Source: JBCBGF01 sp038526915
Lineage (GTDB): Bacteria; Pseudomonadota; Alphaproteobacteria; Rhodobacterales; Rhodobacteraceae
Assembly (NCBI GenBank): GCA_038526915.1
Contig: JBCBGF010000005.1
Span: forward strand, 1-64,000
Direction: 5' to 3'
DNA length: 64,000 bases
In this document: in pieces, positions 9,411 through 18,365 of the stretch
Layout: each line of letters starts with the position of its first letter
How positions within the stretch are numbered: position 1 is the stretch's first letter
Program-made: the position numbers and the translations under genes
The notes under the pieces: model-generated
Seen by the model: only the letters and a program-made list of their open reading frames with translations
Databases searched by the model: none
Told to the model about the DNA's origin: nothing

Positions 9411-11212
9411 GCGCCGCCACCCCCCGCAAGAACCGCTGACAACGGGGCCAGTGTCACGGTCGAGGACCGGGGCTGGAACGCCCAGGCGACGAGCGCGTTC
9501 AGCATATCTTCACGCGCGGGCATCGACACGATGACTGACCCATCGCGCCGCGCCCGGAACGCCGCCTGATCGAGGAACCGGCCGATGGTGCGGGGGTCGG
9601 TCAGTTCCGGATCAATCGCGCGGAACACCTGGCCCGCGGGCACGCCCGCTTGCGCCGCGATGTTGCGTGAGCTGTTGAGGCCCCGTGCATAGGTCACCAG
9701 ACCGTGGCCCGATGCGGCGGCGGCGGCCACGACTTCCGTAGTCGCGGTGCGGTCGGTCTGAAAGTCGGTGCCCGTGGAATCCATGATCGCGACCGCGACC
9801 GAGACCACATCGATATTGAAAGACAAGGCCTGGGCCATGTCCTGGGGCGCGCCGTCCACCGGCAGTGTTGGGATCAGGGCGACCTCGCTGCCCGCACCGC
9901 GATAGCCTTGGGCCAGGTCCGCGGCGGCATCGGCGGCGGCATCCACCCCGACAGTCACAGGAAACGGCAGGGCTTCGATCTGGGTGGGTTCGATCGTTCC
10001 CGAGCCGGTATCGACAAAGATGATCGACACTAGCGGCTGACCGTCCGGCGGATCGAACGGGATCGCATTGCGCTGCAGCGCCAGATCGGAAAGCACGTCG
10101 AGCTCGAACCCTTGCCGGGCCGGGTCCGTCCCCTCACCGGGCGCTGGTGCCCCTTCACCGGGCAATCCGGCGACGCTTTGACCGGGCAGGCCTGTAGCGC
10201 TTTCACCCGGCAGCTGCGGTGCGGTGTCCTGGGGCTGCGCGGGATCGGGGGCCAGCGCGGCCAGTTCAGTGGGCGTTGGCCCGGGGTCGGCGGGTGCCTC
10301 TGTCGGCGCATCAGTCGCCGGCGCTTCCCCACCGCCAATCGGACCGCCGATGGTGGGCAGGCGGTTGACGCGGATCGTGGTGACCTGTGCCCGTTCCCGC
10401 TCAACCACGCGCGCGGGCTGCGGGGCGGGGGCTGCGGGAGCTGCGGCACTGTCGATCTGCGGGCGCAGGGGTTGCGCGGGTGCGGGCGCGGCGGGGGCCG
10501 GTGCTTCGACCACACGCGTGGCCACGGGTGCGTCATCGTCAGCGGGGGACGGCGCCGGGACGTCGGCCACACCGGTCAGTGAGGGTGCCGGCGCGGGGGC
10601 ATCGGGTTCAGCGAGGGCCGCGACCTCAGTATCCGCGGCGTCCGGGCGCTGGACCGAGCGCTGCGCCAGTTGCGGGGTCTGCGTCTCGCGCGGGGCGGAC
10701 GGGGCGTCGGTCACCGCGGGCACGGGCGGCGCGGCGGGCGTGGATCCGGTTTCCACGGGCCTACGGATCAGCGGCTCGGGCTGGGGCACAGCGCGCGGCA
10801 GGTCGGGCGCGGCGGCGACGCTGGTCTCGGGCGCGACCGCAACGCTTGTCTCCGGCGCGGGCGCAGTGGCGATGTCCGTTTCGGTTGTGGGGCCTGCGGG
10901 TTGGCCGATGGCACCGGGTGAAGCGGGCGTTTGCGGCGGGGATGTCTCAAGTGCAGGGGACGCCACGGCATTGGCGTCGGCCGGACTGACACTTGGGTCA
11001 GGCGCGGCGGCGACTGGGGCATCTGCAGCGGGTGTCGTTCCGGGGGCATCTGATGGCGCGTTGGGAGAAATGACACCGGGTTCTGCGGAGGCGACGTCTT
11101 CCGTGATCGCCGGCGTCAGATCGCGCCAATCGGCAATCTGAGACGTCAGCGCCAGAATGACGACTGAGATAACTGCCCCCCAGACCCCCCCAGCGAGTAG
11201 TCCGCGTAACAC
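9407..11212 (-). CDS. divergent polysaccharide deacetylase (YibQ-like) with long Pro/Ala linker
   Basis: The chosen GTG is preceded by GGAGA eight bases upstream, so the 601-residue form is favoured over the frame's longer opening. It begins with a membrane anchor (residues 3-23), followed by about 350 residues dominated by Ala, Pro, Thr and acidic residues, probably a disordered periplasmic linker. The C-terminal 220 residues (LVSIIFVDTGSGTIEP to the end) resemble the divergent polysaccharide deacetylase family. The substrate is unknown. Its stop overlaps that of trpE tail to tail. It is divergent from trpG, with about 150 bases between them. Confidence 0.75.
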   Translation of the reverse strand: MLRGLLAGGVWGAVISVVILALTSQIADWRDLTPAITEDVASAEPGVISPNAPSDAPGTTPAADAPVAAAPDPSVSPADANAVASPALETSPPQTPASPGAIGQPAGPTTETDIATAPAPETSVAVAPETSVAAAPDLPRAVPQPEPLIRRPVETGSTPAAPPVPAVTDAPSAPRETQTPQLAQRSVQRPDAADTEVAALAEPDAPAPAPSLTGVADVPAPSPADDDAPVATRVVEAPAPAAPAPAQPLRPQIDSAAAPAAPAPQPARVVERERAQVTTIRVNRLPTIGGPIGGGEAPATDAPTEAPADPGPTPTELAALAPDPAQPQDTAPQLPGESATGLPGQSVAGLPGEGAPAPGEGTDPARQGFELDVLSDLALQRNAIPFDPPDGQPLVSIIFVDTGSGTIEPTQIEALPFPVTVGVDAAADAAADLAQGYRGAGSEVALIPTLPVDGAPQDMAQALSFNIDVVSVAVAIMDSTGTDFQTDRTATTEVVAAAAASGHGLVTYARGLNSSRNIAAQAGVPAGQVFRAIDPELTDPRTIGRFLDQAAFRARRDGSVIVSMPAREDMLNALVAWAFQPRSSTVTLAPLSAVLAGGGGA

Positions 11213-11360
11213 CTGTGTTCTCTCCGTATCGTTGCCTGTCTTCTGCCGTCTGGTCGCGGGCCGTTCCCCGCGGATGTGCGCTTGACCCTGAGGTGCGCGT
11301 GACCGAAGTATAGCGCGCGCTGATGGATGGGGATATCCCCAATTGCGGGAAACAAGCGAC

Positions 11361-11942
11361 ATGCTGCTACTGATCGATAATTACGACAGCTTTACGTACA
11401 ATCTCGTGCATTACTTGGGCGAGTTGGGCGCGGAAGTGTTGGTAAAACGCAACGATGCGCTGGATGTGCAAGAGGCAATGGGGCTGAACCCCGATGCGAT
11501 CCTCTTGTCACCTGGCCCGTGCGACCCATCGCAGGCAGGCATTTGTCTGGCGCTGGTGGCGGCAGCGGCGGAGACGAAGACACCGTTGATGGGCGTCTGT
11601 CTGGGCCATCAGGCGATTGGCGAGGCGTTTGGCGGCCAGGTCGTGCGCGCGGGCGAGATCGTGCATGGCAAGATGGGGACGATTTCGCATGGCGGCAAAG
11701 GTCTGTTCGCCGGCGTGCCCTCGCCCTTCCCCGCCACGCGGTATCATTCGCTGATCGTGGATCGCGACACCCTGCCCGACGCGCTGGAGATCACGGCGGA
11801 ACTCGACAACGGGATCATCATGGGGTTGCAGCACCGGGAATTGCCGATCCACGGAGTGCAGTTTCACCCGGAATCTATTGCTTCGGAACACGGGCATAAG
11901 CTGTTGCAGAACTTCCTTGATACCGTGCCGGTGGCGGCATGA
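11361..11942 (+). CDS. trpG: anthranilate synthase component II (glutamine amidotransferase)
   Basis: TrpG hydrolyses glutamine and feeds ammonia to TrpE. The 193-residue class I amidotransferase has the oxyanion-hole region LLSPGPCDP, the nucleophile Cys80 in GVCLGHQAIGE, and the His169/Glu171 pair in GVQFHPESI. Start ATG at 11361 follows GGGA about ten bases upstream; a TTG six codons earlier is in frame but less likely. The stop overlaps trpD (ATGA), the usual pattern in trp operons. Confidence 0.96.
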   Translation: MLLLIDNYDSFTYNLVHYLGELGAEVLVKRNDALDVQEAMGLNPDAILLSPGPCDPSQAGICLALVAAAAETKTPLMGVCLGHQAIGEAFGGQVVRAGEIVHGKMGTISHGGKGLFAGVPSPFPATRYHSLIVDRDTLPDALEITAELDNGIIMGLQHRELPIHGVQFHPESIASEHGHKLLQNFLDTVPVAA

Positions 11943-12955
11943 GTGACGCGCTGAAGCCCCTGATCGCCGCCGCGGTCGACCGCCCTCTGACGCGTGCTGA
12001 GGCCGAGGACGCGTTTGGCATCTTGTTCGACGGGGACGCCACGCCCAGCCAGATCGGCGGGTTGTTGATGACCCTGCGCACGCGCGGCGAAACGGTGGAG
12101 GAATACGCCGCCGCCGCCGCGGTGATGCGCGCCAAGTGCAAGCCGGTGCGCGCACCGGACGGGGCGATGGATATCGTCGGCACCGGGGGCGACGGTAAGG
12201 GCACGCTGAATATCTCTACCGCGACGGCCTTTGTCGTGGCGGGTGCCGGCGTAACGGTGGCCAAGCACGGCAACCGCAACCTCAGCTCGAAATCGGGCGC
12301 GGCGGATGCGCTGGGGCAGATGGGGATCGACGTGATGGTCGGCCCGGAAGTCGTTGAAAAGGCGCTGGAAGAGGTCGGGATCGGCTTTATGATGGCCCCG
12401 ATGCACCACCCGGCGATTGCCCATGTGATGCCAACGCGGGCCGAGTTGGGCACGCGAACGATCTTCAACATCCTGGGGCCGCTGACGAACCCTGCAGGCG
12501 TCAAGCGCCAGCTGACGGGAGCGTTTTCGCGCGAGATGATCCGGCCCATGGCCGAGACGTTAGGGGCGCTGGGATCAGAGGCGGCATGGCTGGTGCATGG
12601 GTCGGACGGGACCGATGAGGTTACAATCACGGGCGTTACCCATGTGGCCGAGCTGCGTGATGGCGCGGTGACGGACCGCGAGGTGCATCCCGAAGATGCT
12701 GGGCTGCCGGTTCACCCTTTTGAGGCGATCCTCGGTGGCACACCTGAAGAGAACGGCGTAGCCTTCGCCGCGCTGCTGGATGGCGCGGCCTCGGCCTATC
12801 GCGATGCGGTTGTGCTGAACGCGGCCTGCGCGCTGGTGATTGCGGGCAAGGCCGGATCGCTCGTGGACGCTGCCGCGTTGGCGCGGGAGAGTATCGACAG
12901 CGGGGCCGCCAAACGTGCGGTAGAGGGGCTCGCCCGTGTCACGCAAGGCGGGTGA
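11939..12955 (+). CDS. trpD: anthranilate phosphoribosyltransferase
   Basis: TrpD transfers phosphoribose from PRPP to anthranilate. The 338-residue protein carries the glycine-rich GTGGDGKGTLNIST loop, VAKHGNRNLSSKSG, the LGTRTIFNILGPLTNPAG segment and the VHGSDGTDE motif, all diagnostic for the family. It overlaps trpG by four bases and trpC follows 48 bases after its stop, so trpG, trpD and trpC form one operon. Confidence 0.97.
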   Translation: MSDALKPLIAAAVDRPLTRAEAEDAFGILFDGDATPSQIGGLLMTLRTRGETVEEYAAAAAVMRAKCKPVRAPDGAMDIVGTGGDGKGTLNISTATAFVVAGAGVTVAKHGNRNLSSKSGAADALGQMGIDVMVGPEVVEKALEEVGIGFMMAPMHHPAIAHVMPTRAELGTRTIFNILGPLTNPAGVKRQLTGAFSREMIRPMAETLGALGSEAAWLVHGSDGTDEVTITGVTHVAELRDGAVTDREVHPEDAGLPVHPFEAILGGTPEENGVAFAALLDGAASAYRDAVVLNAACALVIAGKAGSLVDAAALARESIDSGAAKRAVEGLARVTQGG

Positions 12956-13003
12956 GTGCGACCGGCGCTTCCCTTTCTGCTAGCCCAGGGATATCCAAGA
13001 CCC

Positions 13004-13816
13004 ATGTCCACCGTTCTTGACCGCATCAAGGCCTATAAGCTTGAGGAAATCGCCGCTGCCAAGGCCGCGCGCCCCTTGGCAGACGTCGAAGTAGCGGCGC
13101 GGGCCGCCGACGCGCCGCGCGGCTTTGCCCGTGCGATCAGTCGCACTGCCCGCGAAGGCTATGCCCTGATTGCCGAGATTAAGAAGGCCAGCCCGTCGAA
13201 GGGCCTGATCCGCGCCGATTTCGACCCCCCGGCCCTGGCCCGCGCTTACGCCGAGGGTGGTGCGACTTGCCTGTCGGTTCTGACCGATACCCCGTCTTTC
13301 CAGGGTAGCCCGGATTATCTGGTGGCCGCGCGCGCGGCAGTGGACCTGCCTGTTTTGCGCAAGGATTTCATGTACGACACCTATCAGGTTGCCGAAGCGC
13401 GGGCCTGGGGGGCGGACAGCATCCTGATCATCATGGCCAGCGTGGAAGACAGTCAGGCCGCGGAGTTGGAGGACGCGGCTATGGCGTGGGGCATGGATGT
13501 TCTGGTGGAGGTGCACGATGCCGCGGAGTTGGAGCGGGCGACCCGCCTCAAATCACCACTTCTGGGGATAAATAACCGCAATCTCAAGACGTTCGAGACC
13601 AGTCTTGACACAACACGCGAACTCTCGCGGCTGGCCCCGGCGGATCGGACGCTGGTGGCGGAAAGCGGTTTGGCGACGCCGGATGATCTGGCGGACCTAG
13701 CCCGGTACGGTGCCCGCAGTTTTCTCATCGGCGAAAGCCTGATGCGCCAGCCCGATGTCGCCGCCGCCACCCGCGCGATCCTGGCGCAGCCGCTGACCTC
13801 CGCCGGGGGGCTGTGA
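13004..13816 (+). CDS. trpC: indole-3-glycerol phosphate synthase
   Basis: TrpC closes the indole ring from carboxyphenylaminodeoxyribulose phosphate. The 270-residue TIM barrel shows AEIKKASPSKGLI (catalytic Lys and Ser region), VLRKDFMYDTYQV, the LLGINNRNLKTFETSLD strand and VAESGLATPDDL near the phosphate site. The frame opens 16 codons earlier, but ATG at 13004 fits family length. Its TGA shares a base with the moaC ATG. Confidence 0.96.
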   Translation: MSTVLDRIKAYKLEEIAAAKAARPLADVEVAARAADAPRGFARAISRTAREGYALIAEIKKASPSKGLIRADFDPPALARAYAEGGATCLSVLTDTPSFQGSPDYLVAARAAVDLPVLRKDFMYDTYQVAEARAWGADSILIIMASVEDSQAAELEDAAMAWGMDVLVEVHDAAELERATRLKSPLLGINNRNLKTFETSLDTTRELSRLAPADRTLVAESGLATPDDLADLARYGARSFLIGESLMRQPDVAAATRAILAQPLTSAGGL

Positions 13817-14292
13817 TGGCCGATCTCACACATTTCGACGCGTCGGGGGCGGCGCATATGGTGGATGTGACCGACAAGGACGTGACCGACCGCGTGGCGA
13901 CCGCGCGCGGTCATGTGAGGATGTCGGCTGAAACCCTTGATATCGTTCAACAAGGCACAGCCAAGAAAGGCGATGTGTTGGGCGTGGCGCGGCTCGCCGG
14001 GATCATGGCCACCAAGCGCACGGCGGATCTGATCCCCCTCTGCCATCCTTTGCCGATAGCTGGTGTTTCGCTCGATCTGGTGACCGACCCTGACTTGCCC
14101 GGTGTGCACGTCACGGCGACGGTGCGGACCGCGGGACAGACCGGGGTCGAGATGGAGGCGTTGACGGCGGTCAGCACCGCGTGTCTGACGATCTACGACA
14201 TGCTCAAGGCGGTAGAGCGCGGGATGGAGATCTCTGGCATCGCTGTGACCATGAAAGATGGCGGTAAATCAGGGCGTTACGAGGCGTCATGA
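13816..14292 (+). CDS. moaC: cyclic pyranopterin monophosphate synthase
   Basis: MoaC acts with MoaA to build cyclic pyranopterin phosphate, the first intermediate of molybdenum cofactor. The 158-residue protein has the conserved substrate site KRTADLIPLCHPLPI, the VEMEALTAVS stretch and the catalytic lysine region MTMKDGGKSGRY-like end (here TMKDGGKSGRYE). A GTG one codon upstream is also possible. It overlaps trpC by one base and moeA by four, linking cofactor and tryptophan genes in one transcript. Confidence 0.96.
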   Translation: MADLTHFDASGAAHMVDVTDKDVTDRVATARGHVRMSAETLDIVQQGTAKKGDVLGVARLAGIMATKRTADLIPLCHPLPIAGVSLDLVTDPDLPGVHVTATVRTAGQTGVEMEALTAVSTACLTIYDMLKAVERGMEISGIAVTMKDGGKSGRYEAS

Positions 14293-15461
14293 TCAGCGTT
14301 GAGGAAGCGCTGGATCACCTGTTTGCCCTCGTCGCCCCCGTTGATGCCGAAGACGTCCCTTTGATCCAGGCCGCCGGGCGGACGCTGGCGCAGCCCGTCA
14401 CAGCCCCCCGGGCGCAACCGCCGTTCCCAAGTTCGGCCATGGATGGCTATGCGGTGCGGACCGCCGAGGTGCGCCCTGGCGCGGAGTTCCGGGTGATCGG
14501 GACCTCGGCAGCGGGGCATGGGTTTGACGGCGCGGTTGGCGCGGGCGAGGCCGTTCGGATCTTCACCGGTGCGCCGATGCCGCCGGGGGCGGACAGGGTG
14601 ATCATTCAGGAAGATGTGACGCGCACGGCTGAGACCATCACAGTGGGCGAAAACGTGGATGCGGGCCCCTATGTTCGCCCGGCGGGGGGCGACTTTCAGG
14701 CGGGGGATACGGTATCTGCACCGCGCACCCTGGGGCCTGCGGACCTGTCTCTCTTGGCTGCGATGAACCAGGCCACCCTGCCCTGTCGCCGCAAGCCTGA
14801 GGTGGCGATCCTGGCCACCGGAGACGAATTGGTGATGCCGGGTGAGACACCGCGTGACGACCAGATTATCGCGTCCAACGGGTTTGGACTGAAAGCGTTG
14901 CTGGAGGGTGCGGGTGCAAAGGTGCGGCTTTTGCCCATCGCGCGCGATACCGAGGCCAGCCTGCACAGCGCGCTGGATCTGGCGCAAGGGGCGGATCTGA
15001 TCGTGACGATTGGCGGGGCGTCGGTGGGGGACCATGACCTGGTCGCCCCGGTGATGGCCGCGCGGGGGATGGAGCCTGCCTTCTACCGGGTCGCCATGCG
15101 CCCTGGCAAACCGTTGATGGCAGGCCGGTTGGGCGATGCGGCGATGATCGGCCTGCCGGGCAACCCTGTGTCGACCCTTGTATGCGGGACGGTTTTCATC
15201 GTGCCCGTGCTGCGGGTGATGCTGGGATATCCCGCGCAACCGGTGCCGCGGCGCAAGGCGCGCTTGGCCGAGCCGTTGGGCCCCAACGGCCCGCGGGAGC
15301 ACTATATGCGGGCGCGGCTTGAGGGCGATCAGGTGACGGCCTTCGGGCGGCAGGACAGCTCCCTTCTGACCGTGATCGCGGAGGCGAATGCGCTTCTCGT
15401 GCGACCCGTGGGTGACGGGCCGCGCGCTGTGGGTGAAATCGTCGAGGTCGTCCCGCTTTAG
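14289..15461 (+). CDS. moeA: molybdopterin molybdenumtransferase
   Basis: MoeA inserts molybdate into adenylylated molybdopterin. The 390-residue protein contains the linker signature SSAMDGYAV, the FTGAPMPPGADRVIIQED segment, the MogA-like nucleotide domain with ATGDELVMPGE and TIGGASVGDHD, and the PGKPLMAG loop followed by GLPGNPVS. It overlaps the moaC stop (ATGA) and is followed by the lexA promoter region. Confidence 0.96.
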   Translation: MISVEEALDHLFALVAPVDAEDVPLIQAAGRTLAQPVTAPRAQPPFPSSAMDGYAVRTAEVRPGAEFRVIGTSAAGHGFDGAVGAGEAVRIFTGAPMPPGADRVIIQEDVTRTAETITVGENVDAGPYVRPAGGDFQAGDTVSAPRTLGPADLSLLAAMNQATLPCRRKPEVAILATGDELVMPGETPRDDQIIASNGFGLKALLEGAGAKVRLLPIARDTEASLHSALDLAQGADLIVTIGGASVGDHDLVAPVMAARGMEPAFYRVAMRPGKPLMAGRLGDAAMIGLPGNPVSTLVCGTVFIVPVLRVMLGYPAQPVPRRKARLAEPLGPNGPREHYMRARLEGDQVTAFGRQDSSLLTVIAEANALLVRPVGDGPRAVGEIVEVVPL

Positions 15462-15467
15462 AGCGCG

Positions 15468-15496
15468 TTGACACAAAACAAGAACATCGCTAGAAC
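15468..15496 (+). promoter_or_regulatory. lexA promoter with alphaproteobacterial SOS box
   Basis: TTGACA at 15468-15473 and TAGAAC at 15491-15496 are 17 bases apart, a good sigma-70-type promoter. The SOS box GAAC-ATCGCTA-GAAC occupies 15482-15496, so it covers the -10 element. The GAAC-N7-GAAC form (GTTC-N7-GTTC on the other strand) is the LexA operator described for alphaproteobacteria. LexA should therefore repress its own gene, which starts 55 bases downstream. Confidence 0.85.
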
Positions 15497-15551
15497 ATAG
15501 ACTGAACGCCTTGGCAGTGGGCGGAAATCGTTTGGCGGAAAGGAACAGGCA

Positions 15552-16244
15552 ATGCTGACCCGCAAGCAGTTGGAACTTCTGGATTTCATAAACAAGCGCA
15601 TGGCGCGGGACGGGGTTCCGCCGTCTTTTGATGAGATGAAGGAAGCGCTGGATCTGCGGTCGAAATCCGGGATCCACCGTCTGATTACCGCGCTGGAAGA
15701 GCGTGGGTTTATCCGACGCCTGGCCCATCGCGCGCGGGCGATTGAGATCGTGAAACTGCCCGAGGCCTTGGAAGCCCCCAGTACCGGCGGCTTTACCCCG
15801 CGCGTGATCGAAGGCGACCGCAGCGATCCCCCGGCGAAGGCCATTCCGGTCGAGGCGCATGCGCTGGAACTGCCGGTCATGGGCAGGATCGCGGCGGGTG
15901 TGCCGATTGAGGCCATCAGCGAGGTGTCGCACAGCGTGGCGGTGCCGGGGCAGATGCTGTCGGGCCAGGGCGATCACTATGCGCTTGAGGTCAAGGGTGA
16001 CTCGATGATCGACGCCGGGATCAACGACGGCGATGTGGTGGTGATCCGCGAGACGACGAGTGCTGATAATGGCGATATCGTCGTGGCCCTGGTCGAAGGG
16101 CAGGAAGCGACGCTGAAACGGTTTCGCCGGAACGGTGCGGCCATCGCGCTGGAAGCCGCCAACCCCGCCTATGAGACACGCGTCTACCGCGACGACCAGG
16201 TGAAGGTGCAGGGCAGGTTGGTGGGGCTGATCCGCACCTATTGA
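15552..16244 (+). CDS. lexA: SOS repressor LexA
   Basis: The 230-residue protein has an N-terminal winged helix (residues 1-65; MLTRKQLELLDFI, PSFDEMKEALDL) and a C-terminal S24 self-cleavage domain. The cleavage site is Ala115-Gly116 in GRIAAGVP, and the catalytic dyad is Ser151 (GDSMIDAG) and Lys189 (ATLKRF). RecA filaments trigger self-cleavage and SOS induction. AAGGAAC before the ATG serves as ribosome site. The gene is preceded by its own operator and ends in a seven-base tail overlap with comEC. Confidence 0.97.
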   Translation: MLTRKQLELLDFINKRMARDGVPPSFDEMKEALDLRSKSGIHRLITALEERGFIRRLAHRARAIEIVKLPEALEAPSTGGFTPRVIEGDRSDPPAKAIPVEAHALELPVMGRIAAGVPIEAISEVSHSVAVPGQMLSGQGDHYALEVKGDSMIDAGINDGDVVVIRETTSADNGDIVVALVEGQEATLKRFRRNGAAIALEAANPAYETRVYRDDQVKVQGRLVGLIRTY

Positions 16245-18295
16245 AGCGGATGCTGCCAGGGGCGTGTGCCCGTGGCGCTGCGTGATGGGACGATGCGCGT
16301 CTCGTCCCCCCGGACATAAATGGCGACGGCGCCCGAGCGGGCGAGCGACGATTTGTCAAACATCTGGCATTGGACGTCGGCGATGGCGTCTACCGATGCC
16401 GAGGTGATGATCACCGCGTCGTCCCGGCAGGCCGCTACGGCGCGTTCCCCGGCACCACGCCCGGTTTCGTGTTGCCAGAAGATAGCTGTGTCTGGCGTGG
16501 CGTGGCTTTCCGACCGGGCAAAGGCTTGGTCCTGGCTGGCGCCGTCGCCGTCATGGGCGAGCCAGTTTTCAGCGGCAAACCCTTCGCCCCGGGCCTTGGA
16601 GAGCGCCCGCCCCTCCTCCGTCATCCAGCCCACAAGCCCGCCTGTGTCGGAGATGAGCAGCGTCGGCCGCTGGGCGTTGGCCCACACCACACCTGCCGCC
16701 ACGACGAGGACCGCCCCTGCCATCCGCGCGCGGCCCTGCCACAAGATGATCCAGACACCCCCCAGGGCCAGAAGCGGCAACACGAAGGGGCCCGGTGCAG
16801 GCACATGGCTGAGCGCGCCGTTCCAACTGGCCACATGGGCCGCGACGGCCAGGATCCAGCGCGTGCCCTGCGCCATCACCCAGAGCGCGGCGTCGGAGAG
16901 GCCCAGGGCTGACAATGGCACCGCCAGGACCGCCGCCGGCATCACCACGGCCCCCATCACCGGCACGGACAGGGTGTTGGCGATCAGCCCGTAATGCGGG
17001 ACGCGGTTGAAATGCGCGGCGGCGAACGGGGCCGTGGCCAGGCCCGCGACGGCGGAGGAAATGACGACGCCCGCCACCCAACGCACCCAAACGCGCGATG
17101 TCGACAGCGGGCTGGCGCGCAGCCTGTCGAAGACCGCGATCAGGGCCGCGGTGGCGGCAAAAGACATCTGAAACCCCGGCCCCATCAGTTCTTCGGGTCT
17201 GTGGATCAGGACCACCATGGCCGCAAACGCCACCGATCGGAGTGTCAGGGCCCGCTGATCGAGCAAAACCGCGATCAGAAAAGCCGAGACCATGATAAAC
17301 GCGCGCTCGGTCGCGACGTTGCCGCCCGACAGCGCCAGATACGCCGCCCCGGCCAAAAGCGCGGCGCCGGCCCCGATCTTGTGTGTGGGCCAGCGGAGCG
17401 CCACCCAGGGCCACAAGGCAAGGGCGTAGCGGATCGCGGCGTACACAAACCCGGTGAGCATACCCATATGCAGGCCCGAGATTGCCAGCAGGTGGGCCAT
17501 GTTCGCGCGCCGCAGGTCTTCGATCGTGGCGAGGCTCATCGGGGAGCGGTCGCCCGTGGTGACCGCAGCGGCAAAGGCCCCCGGTTGGCCAGGGATCGCC
17601 GCTTGCACGCTGCGCGACAGGTGGGTGCGGATCCGGTCGACCACGCGGCCTGAGGTTGCCTGTGGATCGGACAGTGCGAGGACCGGTGTGCGGGTGTAGC
17701 CCACGGCCCCCAGACGGTCGAACCAGGCGTGTCGCTGGAAATCGAAGCCGCCGGGTTCGGTGGCCCCGCGTGGGGGGGACAGGTGCCCGGTCAGCGCAAT
17801 GACCAGCCCGGGCCGGGGGTCGATGAAACCTTGCGTCCCGTGGAGTGAGATCCGCACGCGCGCGGGCGTTTCCGCAGGCGCGACGTTGTCGAGGGTCACC
17901 CGGTCAAGCGTCAGTCGGATTTTGTCAGAGGCCGACCGGTCGATCACGACAATCCGCCCCGAGATCGGCCCGTAATAGGGGAAGCCTAGGACCGGCGCAG
18001 CGACCCAATGGGTGCGTGCCCCGGCAGTGGCGAACCCGGCCAGACCGGCGAACACCGCAATGAGCAGCGGCGCACGGAGGCCGAAGCGAAGTGTCATCAC
18101 CCCGGTACAAATCAGCACGATGGCCAGCAGGACCCAAGCGCGTAGGCCCGGCTCGTCTTCCAGCGCGAAGTAGATGCCGATCCCCGCCCCAAACGCCACG
18201 GGCAGCCAGCCGAACAGATGTCCGCGCTGGCCATCGATCACCGCCGCCGCCCAGCGGCGCAAGGCGACCGCCTGGCGTGAGGGTGGCGGGGTCAC
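16238..18295 (-). CDS. comEC: ComEC/Rec2-type DNA-uptake channel protein
   Basis: The 685-residue integral membrane protein has an N-terminal soluble (OB-like, DUF4131) part after two or three spans. The polytopic competence domain carries AAAVTTGDRSPMS and NMAHLLAISGLHMGML. ComEC is the inner-membrane channel for single-stranded DNA during natural transformation. The C-terminal part, from about residue 555, lacks a visible HxHxDH metallo-beta-lactamase motif, so any nuclease function would be absent or degenerate. It starts with GTG, 70 bases from the divergent gltX start. Confidence 0.9.
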   Translation of the reverse strand: MTPPPSRQAVALRRWAAAVIDGQRGHLFGWLPVAFGAGIGIYFALEDEPGLRAWVLLAIVLICTGVMTLRFGLRAPLLIAVFAGLAGFATAGARTHWVAAPVLGFPYYGPISGRIVVIDRSASDKIRLTLDRVTLDNVAPAETPARVRISLHGTQGFIDPRPGLVIALTGHLSPPRGATEPGGFDFQRHAWFDRLGAVGYTRTPVLALSDPQATSGRVVDRIRTHLSRSVQAAIPGQPGAFAAAVTTGDRSPMSLATIEDLRRANMAHLLAISGLHMGMLTGFVYAAIRYALALWPWVALRWPTHKIGAGAALLAGAAYLALSGGNVATERAFIMVSAFLIAVLLDQRALTLRSVAFAAMVVLIHRPEELMGPGFQMSFAATAALIAVFDRLRASPLSTSRVWVRWVAGVVISSAVAGLATAPFAAAHFNRVPHYGLIANTLSVPVMGAVVMPAAVLAVPLSALGLSDAALWVMAQGTRWILAVAAHVASWNGALSHVPAPGPFVLPLLALGGVWIILWQGRARMAGAVLVVAAGVVWANAQRPTLLISDTGGLVGWMTEEGRALSKARGEGFAAENWLAHDGDGASQDQAFARSESHATPDTAIFWQHETGRGAGERAVAACRDDAVIITSASVDAIADVQCQMFDKSSLARSGAVAIYVRGDETRIVPSRSATGTRPWQHPLQ

Positions 18296-18365
18296 ACTTG
18301 TCCTCTTCCGGCAGGATGGCTACACCGCGCCGAGCTTGGCCCCCCATGGTTTCCAAAAGGTTAAC

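Noticed and set aside
10224..11141. 305-codon Gly/Ala/Ser-rich frame on the plus strand
   Set aside because: It is the mirror of the Pro/Ala linker of the deacetylase-like gene, whose start is supported by a ribosome site. Low-complexity sequence opens both strands.
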